Below are positions 27,640 to 36,711 of a stretch of DNA of 64,000 nucleotides, piece by piece (the first letter of the stretch is position 1; each line of letters opens with the position of its first letter). A program made the translations under genes and the position numbers. A model generated the notes under the pieces. It searched no databases. It was not told the DNA's origin and worked only from the letters and a program-made list of their open reading frames with translations. The DNA lies in the NCBI RefSeq assembly GCF_023715145.1, contig NZ_JAMBNP010000014.1:62001-126000 (forward strand). The letters are read 5' to 3'. Origin of the DNA: Paenibacillus glycanilyticus. GTDB taxonomy: Bacteria; Bacillota; Bacilli; Paenibacillales; Paenibacillaceae.

Positions 27640-29001
27640 ATGAACAATATTAAACGGGCAGCCTGGAAGCTTGAGCTTAACGTAAGAGGGAACACGCTGA
27701 AGTACAAACAAAAACTTGATGACTGGCAATGGCTTTGCAGACAAGAAATATTGAAATTACAGCAGCAAAAACTAACCGCGCTGCTCCAGCACGCTTACGT
27801 GCATGTTCCCTATTACCGGAAATTATTGCTTGAGAGCGGAACGGTTGATAAGAGCGGCAATGTGCACCTCGATCGTTTTCAACACATACCGCTGCTCGAT
27901 AAAGATACGATCAAGCGACATTTTGAAGCACTAAAGTCGGATGATCTGGATTCCCGCGCACCATTTGAAGAGTCTTCTGGAGGATCAACAGGGGTACCGA
28001 TTACGCTGCTTCAGGACAAGGAGTTTTTAGACTGGAGCTCAGCGGTCAAGATGCAAGACGACGAGTGGACCGGTATGATGATGGGCTGCAGAAGAGCTTA
28101 TGTCTGGGGATCCGTAAGAGACACGCTAGTTGGGAAAGAGACTGTAAAAACCTATTTAGGAAGATGGATGAGGAATGAGCGGTGGCTAAATTCTTTCCGT
28201 ATGACGCAAGAAAGAATGAAAGAGTTTATCCATGAATTAAATACATTCAAACCTGTTCAGATTACTGCTTTTGCGGAGAATCTCTATGATCTGGCAAGAT
28301 TCATCGAGGAAAGAGGACTTTACATTTATACTCCCAAAGCTGTATTAACCTCTGCCGGCGTCCTCCATCCGCATATGCGGGAAACCATTCAGAGGGTTTT
28401 CAAGGCACCGGTGTTTAATCGATACGGTTCGAGAGAGGTAGGCGATATTGCTTGCGAATGTGATCATCATCACGGATTGCATTTGTCGTCAATGACGCAT
28501 TATGTAGAGGTTCTAAATGACAAGGGATATCCGGCAAAACCTGAAGAATATGGAGAAATCGTCATCACTTTGCTGACCAACAATACCATGCCCTTGATTC
28601 GTTACCGCATAGGCGATATGGGCGTCTTATCGGATGAAGAATGCTCCTGCGGCAGGGGAATGCCTTTGCTGAAGGATGTGATCGGAAGAACGACGGATAT
28701 TTTCATCAATAAGAATGGCGATCGAATAGATGGAAGGATGTTTATCCGCCTGTTGATGTCAAGTTCGTTCATTAATAAATTTCAGGTCGTCCAAGACAGA
28801 TATGACAGGATCAAGATTATTGTAGATCCTGCTGATAAGAAGCTGGATCATTATAAGGTTTATTCGGAGGAAATTAAAAGCTTGGTAGAGGATGCCAGAA
28901 TTATTATGGGCGGGCAATGTGAAGTGGATTTCGAGTTTGTTGAATATATCGAATCAACTGTTTCGGGGAAATACCGCTTTACCATTTCAATGGTGCATTA
29001 A
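27640..29001 (+). CDS. CapK-type adenylate-forming ligase
   Basis: A 453-residue cytosolic protein of the CapK/phenylacetate-CoA ligase group of the AMP-binding superfamily. The phosphate loop SSGGSTGVPI and the later RYGSREVGDIACEC and PLIRYRIGDMG segments are characteristic. CapK-like genes occur in several capsule and EPS loci; they may activate an acid for attachment to the polymer, but the substrate is not established. A Cys pair (CECDHHH...CSCG) recalls the metal-binding part of this group. GGAGAGAG lies before the ATG. It sits ahead of a deacetylase. Confidence 0.75.
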   Translation: MNNIKRAAWKLELNVRGNTLKYKQKLDDWQWLCRQEILKLQQQKLTALLQHAYVHVPYYRKLLLESGTVDKSGNVHLDRFQHIPLLDKDTIKRHFEALKSDDLDSRAPFEESSGGSTGVPITLLQDKEFLDWSSAVKMQDDEWTGMMMGCRRAYVWGSVRDTLVGKETVKTYLGRWMRNERWLNSFRMTQERMKEFIHELNTFKPVQITAFAENLYDLARFIEERGLYIYTPKAVLTSAGVLHPHMRETIQRVFKAPVFNRYGSREVGDIACECDHHHGLHLSSMTHYVEVLNDKGYPAKPEEYGEIVITLLTNNTMPLIRYRIGDMGVLSDEECSCGRGMPLLKDVIGRTTDIFINKNGDRIDGRMFIRLLMSSSFINKFQVVQDRYDRIKIIVDPADKKLDHYKVYSEEIKSLVEDARIIMGGQCEVDFEFVEYIESTVSGKYRFTISMVH

Positions 29002-29043
29002 GCTTAAGAAAAATTAACCTACGATAAGGAATGAAACTAATCC

Positions 29044-30054
29044 ATGCGAAACAATGGCCGCTTTGTCATATCACTTGATTTTGAATTGTACTGGGGAGTA
29101 AGGGATATTATTACGTTGGATCAGTATGAAACACAAATGTCCAGTGAGCTGGAAGTCATCCCGAAACTGTTAAAGCTGTTTGAAGAGCAGCGTATCCACG
29201 CTACCTGGGCGGTAGTTGGACTTATGTTCTGCGAGCATGCTAATGAGATGATGGGCAGCATCCCGCAGCAAAAACCAACCTATGAAAATCAAAATTTATC
29301 TCCCTACCCTTATATTGAAGATCAAATATTTGCCGGCGGCCAGCAGGAAGCGTTTCATTTTGCACCAGGAATCATAAAAACGATTCAAAAAACGAAGAAT
29401 CAGAGCATATCTACACATACCTTCTCCCATTATTATTGCTTGGAGGAAGGGCAGACGGTTGAACAATTTAGTGCGGATATAGCGGCTGCCATTCGTATCG
29501 CGGAGAAGAAGGGCTTCAATATCCAAAGTATCGTATTCCCTAGAAATCAATTTAATGAAAAATATTTAGGCGTGCTGCAGGAGCAGGGTATTGCATCCTA
29601 CCGGGGCAATCCCGATCATTGGATTTATCGAAAAGGATACAGCAAAAATGATTCAATCCTGTTAAGAGTATTCCGATTAATGGATACCTATTTCAATCTT
29701 TCAGGGCATAACTGCTATTCGGTAAAGGAGTCAGCAGACAACATGCCAGCTAATATACCAGCCAGCCATTTTCTGAGACCCTATTCCGGGAAGCTTCGGT
29801 TCCTTGAACGACTTCGCTTGAAACGGATTCTATCAAGCATGACCCATGCTGCCAAACATGGTCTTGTCTATCATCTGTGGTGGCATCCTTATAATTTAGC
29901 GAGAAACCCCGAAGAAAACTGGATTTTTATGAAGAAGATAATAGATCATTTTCAAGAGCTAAATAAGCAATACGGAATGGAAAGCATGAGCATGGAAGAT
30001 CTAACTGCCCAAGTAACGTCTGTCAAGTTTGATGAAAATCGATTAAGTGGGTAA
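29044..30054 (+). CDS. Polysaccharide deacetylase family protein (NodB-like)
   Basis: A 336-residue protein with a NodB-like fold. It starts FVISLDFELYWG, where DFE supplies the first metal/base residues, and contains STHTFSHYYCLE (HxxxH-type metal ligands) and FPRNQFN. There is no signal peptide, so it would act in the cytosol, perhaps on a lipid-linked intermediate or a sugar nucleotide, unlike secreted EPS deacetylases. AAGGAATG lies 11 bases before the ATG. It is one gene behind the CapK-type ligase; together they suggest addition or exchange of an acyl group. Confidence 0.78.
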   Translation: MRNNGRFVISLDFELYWGVRDIITLDQYETQMSSELEVIPKLLKLFEEQRIHATWAVVGLMFCEHANEMMGSIPQQKPTYENQNLSPYPYIEDQIFAGGQQEAFHFAPGIIKTIQKTKNQSISTHTFSHYYCLEEGQTVEQFSADIAAAIRIAEKKGFNIQSIVFPRNQFNEKYLGVLQEQGIASYRGNPDHWIYRKGYSKNDSILLRVFRLMDTYFNLSGHNCYSVKESADNMPANIPASHFLRPYSGKLRFLERLRLKRILSSMTHAAKHGLVYHLWWHPYNLARNPEENWIFMKKIIDHFQELNKQYGMESMSMEDLTAQVTSVKFDENRLSG

Positions 30055-30071
30055 GAAGGAGACTTGAAGAG

Positions 30072-31217
30072 ATGAAAAAAATTCTATTTCTTATCACTGG
30101 TTTGGATCATGCCGGAGCTGAAATGCAAGTTCTTGAGCTGGCGAGAGGATTGGCGTTGAAAGGCTGGACAACTCAGATCATCTCCATGATAAAGCCTACC
30201 ATTGATGTAGAGAAAATAAGCAAGGAAGGCATCCAGATCAATACACTGGATATGAGTAAAGGAGCGCCGGATCCGCGGGCGATATGGAAATTGAGAAGGC
30301 TGATCATGGAATTTGGGCCGGATATCGTTCACAGTCATATGATTCATGCGAATTTACTGGCGAGAATCACCCGTATTATTACGCGCATGCCTGTATTGAT
30401 CTCAACGGCGCACAACACGAATGAGGGCGGAAAAGTAAGGATGCTGATGTACCGGCTAACCGATTCTCTATGTAATTTAATGACGAATGTAAGTCAGGAT
30501 GCGGTAGACAGCTTTATACAAAAGGGAGCAAGCACGAAGAAGAAAATTATATTTGTTCCAAACGGGATCAATTTGAAGCGATTTAAGAAAAATGCAGCTA
30601 ATGACGAATCACTTCGCCAAGAACTCGGGATAAAAGACGAGTTTGTATGGCTTGCAGTAGGAAGATTAAGCGAAGTAAAGGATTATCCCACATTAATCCG
30701 TTCCTTTAAACAGGTTATTCAGCATAATAGTCGGTGTCAGCTGTTGATTGTTGGTAATGGAGAAGATCGCTCTGCACTAGAGCAGTTGTCCAGGACTCTG
30801 GAAGTAGATAATAATATTAAGTTTCTAGGTATTCGTGAAGATATTCCTCGTATCATGAACGCTTCTGATGCCTATGTGATGTCCTCATTATGGGAAGGCA
30901 TGCCTATGGTTCTGCTTGAAGCCTCAGCATGCGAGCTGCCGATGGTAGCAACTGATGTAGGCGGTAATCGTGAGGTAGTTAAAGAGGGGATATCGGGATA
31001 TTTGGCAAGATCCTCTGACAGTGAGCAATTGGCTGAGAAAATGATTTCGCTTATGTCCATGCCGACAGCCGAGAGGGAAGCAATGGGGAGAAATGGCCGT
31101 GAATTTGTAATGAAGCATTATGAGATGGACGCGATTATCGAAAAATGGGAAGCCTTATATCAACAATTAAAGGTGCGAAAAACCAAAGTGGGAAGCATGC
31201 AAGGAGGATTTCGATGA
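30072..31217 (+). CDS. Glycosyltransferase family 4 (second in the island)
   Basis: A 381-residue GT-B enzyme. The N-terminal ITGLDHAGAEMQVLELARGL binds the sugar nucleotide; the C-terminal domain shows VGRLSEVKDYPTLIRSF, VGNGEDRSALE, FLGIREDI and SSLWEGMPMVLLEASAC, the GT4 acid motif. Donor and acceptor are unknown. AGAAGGAGA precedes the ATG. Its TGA overlaps the next gene's ATG (ATGA), so the two transferases are made together and probably add consecutive sugars. Confidence 0.87.
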   Translation: MKKILFLITGLDHAGAEMQVLELARGLALKGWTTQIISMIKPTIDVEKISKEGIQINTLDMSKGAPDPRAIWKLRRLIMEFGPDIVHSHMIHANLLARITRIITRMPVLISTAHNTNEGGKVRMLMYRLTDSLCNLMTNVSQDAVDSFIQKGASTKKKIIFVPNGINLKRFKKNAANDESLRQELGIKDEFVWLAVGRLSEVKDYPTLIRSFKQVIQHNSRCQLLIVGNGEDRSALEQLSRTLEVDNNIKFLGIREDIPRIMNASDAYVMSSLWEGMPMVLLEASACELPMVATDVGGNREVVKEGISGYLARSSDSEQLAEKMISLMSMPTAEREAMGRNGREFVMKHYEMDAIIEKWEALYQQLKVRKTKVGSMQGGFR

Positions 31218-32386
31218 GTACAAGAAAAGTCGCTTATGTAGCAACGGTTTATTCTCATTTGTCCGTTTTTCATGTACCATTCATGAACATGCTGAAGAGT
31301 CAAGGGTATGAGGTGCATGCCTATGCAAGTCCAGATCACTGCAGGGAAGATGTCAAACGAGCCTTTATTGCCTGTCACGATATTCCGTTTAGTCGAAATC
31401 CGCTCTCTATGCAGAATTTTAAAGCATTAAAGCAATTGATTAAGCGATTCAAAGAAGAGCAATACGATATGATTCATGTTCATACTCCCAATGCCAGTGT
31501 TGTTTGTCGAATAGCCGCTAAGCTTGCTGGCTGCAAGAATGTTATTTATACCGCACATGGCTTTCATTTTTTCAAAGGCTCACCGCTGCTCAACTGGCTG
31601 CTCTACTATCCCGTGGAGCGGATGTTAGCGAGATGGACGGATATATTAATAGCAATCAATCATGAAGACTACGAGAGAGCCTCTAAATTTTCAGTGCGGG
31701 ATAAGGCTGCCTATATCCCTGGTGTTGGCGTTGATGTCAGCTCTTATCGGAACATTGATTATAAGAAAGTCGGTTCGCTCCGTAAGGAGCTGGGTTTGAA
31801 CGGTCAAGAATTTGTTGTATTGAGTGTTGCAGAATTGAATCGCAATAAGAACCTGGAACAACTCATACATGCATTGCATGAATTGAAACAGCTTGGCGTG
31901 CCTGTTGTTGGCTTGCTGGCTGGTGTCGGCGATCGGGAACCGATTTTGAGAGCGCTGGTCCATAGTTTGAATATGGAGAAGAACATCCTATTCTTGGGTT
32001 TCCGCAGAGATATTGCAGAACTGATGAATATTGCAGATACCTGCACGTTAATGTCTGAGCGAGAGGGACTTCCTAAAGTGCTGCTTGAAGCGATGGCGGC
32101 CGGAAAACCGATGGTCGTGACAGATATTCGTGGAAATCGAGAGCTAGTCGCACAAAACGAGAATGGCTATAGAGTACCGGTTGGAGATGTTACCGCGACA
32201 ACGGGAGCTTTGTTGAAGCTGTATTTAAATCCAAAGCTCCGCGCAGAGATGGGGGAAAACAGCTGGGAGAAGGCAGACTCCTTTGATATTCGAACCATAG
32301 TCGAAGAGATGAAGAAGTTGTACTCCGAACGTATTCCGTTACCGAAAGAGCATGAAGAAATATCACCGATAAAATTCACTGTGTAG
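31214..32386 (+). CDS. Glycosyltransferase family 4, EpsD-like
   Basis: A 390-residue GT-B enzyme. The central YTAHGFHFFKGSPLLNWLL-type stretch followed by YYPVE is strongly characteristic of the EpsD-like GT4 group of Bacillus EPS operons; the GT4 motif SEREGLPKVLLEAMAAGKP follows. The open frame begins at 31145, but the start is ATG 31214 with AGGAGG seven bases upstream, overlapping the previous stop as ATGA. Last gene of the EPS island; a hairpin terminator lies about 190 bases downstream. Confidence 0.88.
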   Translation: MSTRKVAYVATVYSHLSVFHVPFMNMLKSQGYEVHAYASPDHCREDVKRAFIACHDIPFSRNPLSMQNFKALKQLIKRFKEEQYDMIHVHTPNASVVCRIAAKLAGCKNVIYTAHGFHFFKGSPLLNWLLYYPVERMLARWTDILIAINHEDYERASKFSVRDKAAYIPGVGVDVSSYRNIDYKKVGSLRKELGLNGQEFVVLSVAELNRNKNLEQLIHALHELKQLGVPVVGLLAGVGDREPILRALVHSLNMEKNILFLGFRRDIAELMNIADTCTLMSEREGLPKVLLEAMAAGKPMVVTDIRGNRELVAQNENGYRVPVGDVTATTGALLKLYLNPKLRAEMGENSWEKADSFDIRTIVEEMKKLYSERIPLPKEHEEISPIKFTV

Positions 32387-32576
32387 GGAAATTCAAATAT
32401 GAGGGGGAATCGTCCGTACTTGTGACTATCCTATCGTTTATATAAGGAGGGCCCCATGGTCATGATTTGAAGTGCTAAGAAATTATTTTATATGTATTCC
32501 TTCATTAAAAGGTGGAACAGCAAGTCTGAGGGATATAGGACTTCATAATTTCCGAGGATGAGCGACTATATGTTGT

Positions 32577-32628
32577 AAAAACAGAGACTATACACGAGCT
32601 ATGTCAGCTCTTGTATAGTCTCTGTTTT
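32577..32628 (+). terminator. Terminator of the EPS operon
   Basis: Long stem of about 22 bp (AAAACAGAGACTATACA-type arm and its complement) with a five-base loop, ending in TTTTC. Symmetric, so it may also block minus-strand transcription. Confidence 0.8.
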
Positions 32629-32718
32629 CTAATAACATCTTATGAGTCGTGGAAGATTTTTCTTCTTGTCATCCAACCTTCATACCCTGTAAGATAGAAA
32701 ATGCTTTTTTAAAAATGA

Positions 32719-32791
32719 GACTCATATAATCATGGGAATATGGCCCATAAGTTTCTACCGGATAACCATTGCAATTATCCGACTATGAGTG
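32719..32791 (+). ncRNA. Purine (guanine-type) riboswitch aptamer
   Basis: P1 ACTCATA (32720-32726) pairs with TATGAGT (32784-32790). TATAATCATGGG, the P2 stem ATGGG/CCCAT with loop AATATGG, TAAGTTTCTACC and GACTATGAG match the purine riboswitch consensus. The specificity base in GACTAT is C, which predicts guanine; adenine types have T. The P3 stem GGATAA/TTATCC is sound, but the L3 loop is a nine-base CCATTGCAA in place of the usual seven-base CCGTAAA. The CC that pairs with GG of L2 is kept. It lies upstream of xpt-pbuX, its classical target. Confidence 0.88.
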
Positions 32792-32895
32792 ATTCGCTTT
32801 TCGCATTTTGATTGCTATAGCTATTCTCTTATGTACTAGGAAGAGCATGGATGTAAACGAATGCAGGGCAGCGTGCACGAATATGGATATCGTAG

Positions 32896-32941
32896 GGACA
32901 GGCCACACTGGAGCAGTAGCTCGGGGGCTTGTCCTTTTTTT
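32896..32941 (+). terminator. Riboswitch expression-platform terminator
   Basis: Stem GGACAGGCC paired with GGGCTTGTCC (one mismatch) around a loop of about 20 bases, followed by seven T. It is placed between the aptamer and xpt, as in guanine riboswitches that terminate transcription when ligand is bound. Confidence 0.7.
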
Positions 32942-32972
32942 ACATTCCACGAAGAGGAGCGGAATTAGAACA

Positions 32973-33212
32973 ATGAAAGTGCTGGAAGATCGCATACGCG
33001 AAGAAGGACTAATTTTATCGGATACGGTACTTAAGGTGGACTCCTTCTTGAATCATCAAGTGGACACGGCGCTTGCATTAGAGATTGGCAAGGAACTGGC
33101 GGGAAGGTTTGCGGACAAGCAAATTACAAAGATATTGACGATCGAAGCAAGCGGCATTCAATTTGCGATGGCCGCCGGGCCTGCCAAAGAGCTTGCAAAG
33201 GAGACCGTATAG
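32973..33212 (+). pseudogene. xpt: Truncated xanthine phosphoribosyltransferase
   Basis: A 79-codon remnant; intact Xpt has about 190 residues. Residues 1 to about 63 ([20 protein letters not shown]..., [21 protein letters not shown]) are typical Xpt sequence. After that the match stops and a short tail ends at TAG, so the 5-phosphoribosyl-binding loop (DDF.A.G type) and the rest of the fold are missing. The gene follows a guanine riboswitch and overlaps the pbuX ribosome site, so this is the original locus with an internal deletion, not a stray fragment. It cannot make a working enzyme. Confidence 0.85.
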
Positions 33213-33214
33213 GT

Positions 33215-34486
33215 ATGCTGGGCAAACAGAGAGCAATTACATTAGGATTTCAGCATGTCTTAGCCATGTACGCGGGCGCCGTTGTTGTTCCCTTAATCGT
33301 CGGAGGCGCGCTTCAGTTAAACGGAACACAGATGGCATACTTAATTGCAGCCGATCTGTTCACTTGTGGCCTTACGACGATCCTGCAGGTGCTTGGCACA
33401 AAATATTTCGGCAGCAGACTGCCCGTCATACTCGGCTGCACGTTTACCGCAGTAGGTCCGATTATCGCGATTGCATCGGCTTCGAATTTGGCTACCGCCT
33501 ACGGAGCGATTATATTATCGGGCTTATTCGTCGTGCTGGCAGCCCCGTTATACGGGAAGCTGCTAAAGTTCTTTCCCGTTATCGTGACCGGTTCGGTCGT
33601 GACGATTATAGGGCTCTCTTTGATCCCGGTAGCCATGAATAATGTTGCCGGCGGTCAAGGCAGCAGCGATTTCGGAATGCCGCGCAACTTGCTATAGGCA
33701 TTCGGCACGCTTGTTGTTATTCTGCTTGTGAATCGGTTCGCCAAGGGCTTCTTGCGATCGATATCCGTTCTGATCGGGCTTGCGGTTGGTACGATTGCGG
33801 CTTATTTCATGGGGATGGTCAGCTTTGCTCCCGTATCGGAGGCTTCCTGGTTTAACGTGGTTCAGCCGTTCTACTTCGGTACGCCGCAGTTCAGCTTAAC
33901 CGCAGTCTTTACGATGATGATCGTCAATATTGTAAGTATGGTGGAATCTACGGGCGTCTACCTGGCTGTCGGCAGAGCGACGGACCAAAAGGTTGAGCAG
34001 AAGCAGATTATTAACGGTCTCCGCTCCGAAGGGGCGGCAATTATGCTTGGCGGTTTATTTAATGCCTTTCCCTATACGGCTTTCTCGTAAAATGTCGGCT
34101 TGATCACGCTGACTCGCGTGAAGACCCGGGACGTTATTTTTGCGGCTGGCGGCATTATGGTTGTGCTTGGCCTGCTGCCAAAGCTTGCCGCTGTTGCAAC
34201 GGTTATCCCAAATGCCGTGCTCGGCGGAGCGATGATCGTCATGTTCGGCTCGGTTGCGGCATCCGGTATCTCGATATTATCGGATGTGGATTTACGCGAG
34301 GAGCGTAACTTGCTTATCGCCGCTTGCAGCATTGCCGTCGGCCTCGGGTCGTCTGCGGTTCCGCAAATATTCGACCATTTGCCGGATTTTGCGAAGATGC
34401 TGCTCCAGAACGGAATCGTAAACGGATCGTTTACCGCCATTCTGCTGAATTTGCTTTTATCGCGCAAGAACAGCTCCGATGCTTGA
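33215..34486 (+). pseudogene. pbuX: Xanthine/purine permease interrupted by two in-frame stops
   Basis: The 424-codon frame encodes a nucleobase:cation symporter-2 family transporter of the PbuX type (QHVLAMYAGAVVVPLIVG near the N-terminus, later LGCTFTAVGPIIA and FNAFPYTAFS-NVGL). It is broken by TAG at 33695-33697 and TAA at 34088-34090, with no frameshift anywhere. In relatives the second position is Gln (YT.FSQNVGL), so CAA changed to TAA; the first also fits a C-to-T change. The rest of the sequence is well conserved, so inactivation looks recent. Sequencing error is possible but unlikely at two sites next to a truncated xpt. Confidence 0.88.
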
Positions 34487-34492
34487 GTTCAT

Positions 34493-34536
34493 AAGGAGAG
34501 GATGTAACCCTGCGGTTACATCCCCTCCTTATTTTA
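34493..34536. terminator. Bidirectional terminator
   Basis: 17-base arms AAGGAGAGGATGTAACC and GGTTACATCCCCTCCTT with one mismatch and a CTGC loop, then ATTTT. Lies between the convergent pbuX remnant and the coiled-coil gene. Confidence 0.85.
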
Positions 34537-34545
34537 AATGTATAT

Positions 34546-34836
34546 TTACTTGTCCTTCGCAAGCTGCAGCCGAAGCTCGGCATTCTTCACGGACAATTGC
34601 TTGGCCAGATCGGTCTGCATGTCCGTTAATTGAGCAGCCTGAGCGTTCAGCTTTTTGATCTGAGTCAGCTTGCTTTGCTCGGCCGGTGAGGAATGATCCT
34701 TGGCGTCTTTTTGCAACTGCTTGATTTTCGCATTCATTTTGGCGATTTTGCTTTTATCATTTGCGATCTGCCGCTCGATCTCGGTAATTTCCCGTTTTAA
34801 ACGGCTTATGATCGATGATGTGAAGCTGATAGACAT
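34546..34836 (-). CDS. Small coiled-coil protein of unknown function
   Basis: A 96-residue, highly charged protein. After a short MSISFTSSIIS start, nearly the whole chain is heptad-like (REITEIERQIANDKSKIAKMNAKI and a Gln/Leu-rich second half), so it should form a coiled coil. It loosely resembles FlxA-like and YwqH-like small proteins, but neither match is firm. The frame is open further upstream, but ATG at 34836 has GAGGTG six bases before it. It stands alone on the minus strand. Confidence 0.6.
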   Translation of the reverse strand: MSISFTSSIISRLKREITEIERQIANDKSKIAKMNAKIKQLQKDAKDHSSPAEQSKLTQIKKLNAQAAQLTDMQTDLAKQLSVKNAELRLQLAKDK

Positions 34837-35085
34837 TCTTAGCACCTCATTATGGGATTGGGTAAGCTTATTATACTCGTTATTTTGGCTTCGGGATGAA
34901 GTTTTTAACAGATGCATGACGGGAAGGTTTGTCATGAATTTGGGTATGCTTCCATAGAAGGCTGTTTTGGGGCTAATGACTTAGCAAAGCTGAAAATTTT
35001 GGGAGAAAAAACCTGTATCTTTATACGCGATTATGAATTATAATCAACTAGTTTTTAAAGATAAAGACATCAGGAGTTGAATGAC

Positions 35086-35946
35086 ATGACGGTTAAGAAA
35101 AGCTTGGTATTGGTATTAACTTTGGTTGTCGTACTGACGCTTGCAGCATGCGGCGGCAACAAAAATGGGAATAATGCATCGTCTAACGAAAGTCCGGCCG
35201 CTTCGGCCGACAACGGTGCTGCAGAGGCAACGGGCAAGCTGGCGGACATTAAGAAAGCCGGCAAAATCGTCCTTGGGACAAGCGCCGAATATGCGCCTTA
35301 CGAGTTCCATAAGAACGTTGACGGCAAGGATACAATCGTAGGCTTCGACATCGAGATTGCGAAAGAAATCGCCAAGGATCTGGGTGTCGAACTGGAGATT
35401 AAAGATATGGACTTCGGCAACCTGCTTGCGGAGCTGAAATTGGGTAAAATCGACTTCGTTATCGCGGGCATGACACCGGACAAAGAGCGCGCGAAAGCGG
35501 TAGACTTCTCGAAGATCTATTACGAAGCGAAGCAAGGCGTCCTTGTACGCGCCGAGGATAAAGCCAAATTCAATACGATGGCTGACCTGGAAGGCAAAGC
35601 TATTGGAGTTCAATTAGGCTCTACTCAAGAGAAAATCGGCCAGGGCATCAAAGGCGCCAAGCTGAAATCCCTGGGTAAAACAACGGATCTGGTTCTTGAG
35701 CTGAAAGCGAAAAAAGTTGATGCGCTTATCGCCGAGCTTCCGGTTGCTCAAGGTTACGCCAACACGAACTCGGATCTCGTATTGACCTCGATCTCGCCGG
35801 AGTACGAGAACAGCGGTTCCGCTGTCGCGGTTAATAAAGGAGAAGCGGATCTCCTGGCGGAGATTCAAAAAACGCTTGATCATCTGATTGCGGACAAGAA
35901 GATTGATCAATGGGTTTCGGAAATGACGGCTGTCTCGGAGCAATAA
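35086..35946 (+). CDS. Amino-acid ABC transporter substrate-binding lipoprotein
   Basis: A 286-residue extracytoplasmic binding protein anchored by lipid. Signal and lipobox LTLAAC (C22) are followed by a Ser/Asn/Ala-rich linker and an SBP family 3 domain: GTSAEYAPYEF, VGFDIEIAKEIAKDLG, FVIAGMTP..ER, VDFS..YY. The layout matches polar amino-acid (arginine/glutamine/cystine) binders; specificity is not clear. TTG at 35077 abuts the AGGAG site, while ATG at 35086 is nine bases from it, so ATG is the start. Permease and ATPase genes follow after a hairpin. Confidence 0.9.
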   Translation: MTVKKSLVLVLTLVVVLTLAACGGNKNGNNASSNESPAASADNGAAEATGKLADIKKAGKIVLGTSAEYAPYEFHKNVDGKDTIVGFDIEIAKEIAKDLGVELEIKDMDFGNLLAELKLGKIDFVIAGMTPDKERAKAVDFSKIYYEAKQGVLVRAEDKAKFNTMADLEGKAIGVQLGSTQEKIGQGIKGAKLKSLGKTTDLVLELKAKKVDALIAELPVAQGYANTNSDLVLTSISPEYENSGSAVAVNKGEADLLAEIQKTLDHLIADKKIDQWVSEMTAVSEQ

Positions 35947-35973
35947 ACCGATTTATCTCATCGCGAAACGAAA

Positions 35974-35996
35974 GCGGCTTCCCCTAGGGAAGCCGC
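35974..35996 (+). other. Intercistronic hairpin
   Basis: Perfect 10-bp stem GCGGCTTCCC / GGGAAGCCGC with a CTA loop and no T tract. It sits between the binding-protein gene and the permease gene. Such hairpins often protect the upstream messenger so that the binding protein is made in excess over the membrane parts (inference). Confidence 0.7.
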
Positions 35997-36039
35997 AGCC
36001 GTTTACGCTTGCGTGAATACAGAAGGCAGGGTAGACAAC

Positions 36040-36711
36040 GTGGAATTAGCGTATCATTGGGATTTTTCATTTCTGAACGAATATGGATCATACTATTGGA
36101 AAGGCATCAGGATGACCCTCGAGGTGTCTCTGCTTGCCGTTCTTAGCGGACTTGTATTAGGCACCCTGGTGTCATTGCTTCGCCTGTCGGGGCTATGGCC
36201 GCTTCGTTTTATCGGATCTGCATATGTGGAGATTATTCGCGGGACACCGCTTATCGTACAGTTATTCCTGTTTAACTACGGTTTACCGATTTTCCTGGGC
36301 TTTGATATCGGCATCTTTACGGCAGCATACCTGGCTCTCACCATCAACAGCGCGGCTTATATCGCCGAAATTATGAGAGCGGGGATCCAAGCGGTTGATA
36401 AAGGTCAGATGGAGGCCGCAAGGTCGCTTGGGATGTCGAGAGGCATGGCGATGCGCCAGATCATTCTTCCTCAAGCTTTCAAAAACGTCCTTCCTGCGCT
36501 TGGCAACGAGTTCGTTGTCGTCATTAAAGAATCCTCGGTCCTGTCGGTTATCGGTTTCGCCGAATTGACCTACCAGGCGAATGCGATTCGGGGCGCGACC
36601 TATATTTCGATTGAGCCTATGCTTATTTCGGCACTTATTTATTTTGTCTTGATCTTTACGATGTCCAAGCTGCTTGGCATTGGCGAGAGGAGGTTGAAGG
36701 CTAGTGATTAA
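36040..36711 (+). CDS. Amino-acid ABC transporter permease
   Basis: A membrane subunit of the polar amino-acid uptake family, about 223 residues, with five hydrophobic segments. [18 protein letters not shown] is the usual first helix, and [23 protein letters not shown] is the EAA loop that contacts the ATPase. The frame opens at GTG 36013 with no ribosome site; GTG at 36040 with AAGGCAGGG upstream is more likely but not certain. Its last eight bases overlap the ATPase gene. Confidence 0.88.
   Translation: MELAYHWDFSFLNEYGSYYWKGIRMTLEVSLLAVLSGLVLGTLVSLLRLSGLWPLRFIGSAYVEIIRGTPLIVQLFLFNYGLPIFLGFDIGIFTAAYLALTINSAAYIAEIMRAGIQAVDKGQMEAARSLGMSRGMAMRQIILPQAFKNVLPALGNEFVVVIKESSVLSVIGFAELTYQANAIRGATYISIEPMLISALIYFVLIFTMSKLLGIGERRLKASD

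Larger units (their letters stand above)
32387..32972 (+). other. Gap between the EPS island and the xpt remnant
   Basis: 586 bases. The first 190 bases hold no supported gene; a consensus AAGGAGG at about 32443-32449 precedes only a four-codon frame (ATG at 32456), followed by a 32-codon open stretch without a start signal. Then come the EPS terminator, a guanine riboswitch aptamer, its terminator and the xpt ribosome site (GAGGAGCGG), each listed where applicable. Confidence 0.6.

Noticed and set aside
32456-32575. Short open frames after a consensus ribosome site behind the EPS operon
   Set aside because: The ATG frame ends after four codons, and the 32-codon frame next to it has no start signal or recognisable sequence.
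33695-34090. Stops in pbuX as recoded amino acids (for example selenocysteine)
   Set aside because: The stops are TAG and TAA, no recoding hairpin was seen, and the neighbouring xpt is also broken; nonsense mutation is simpler.
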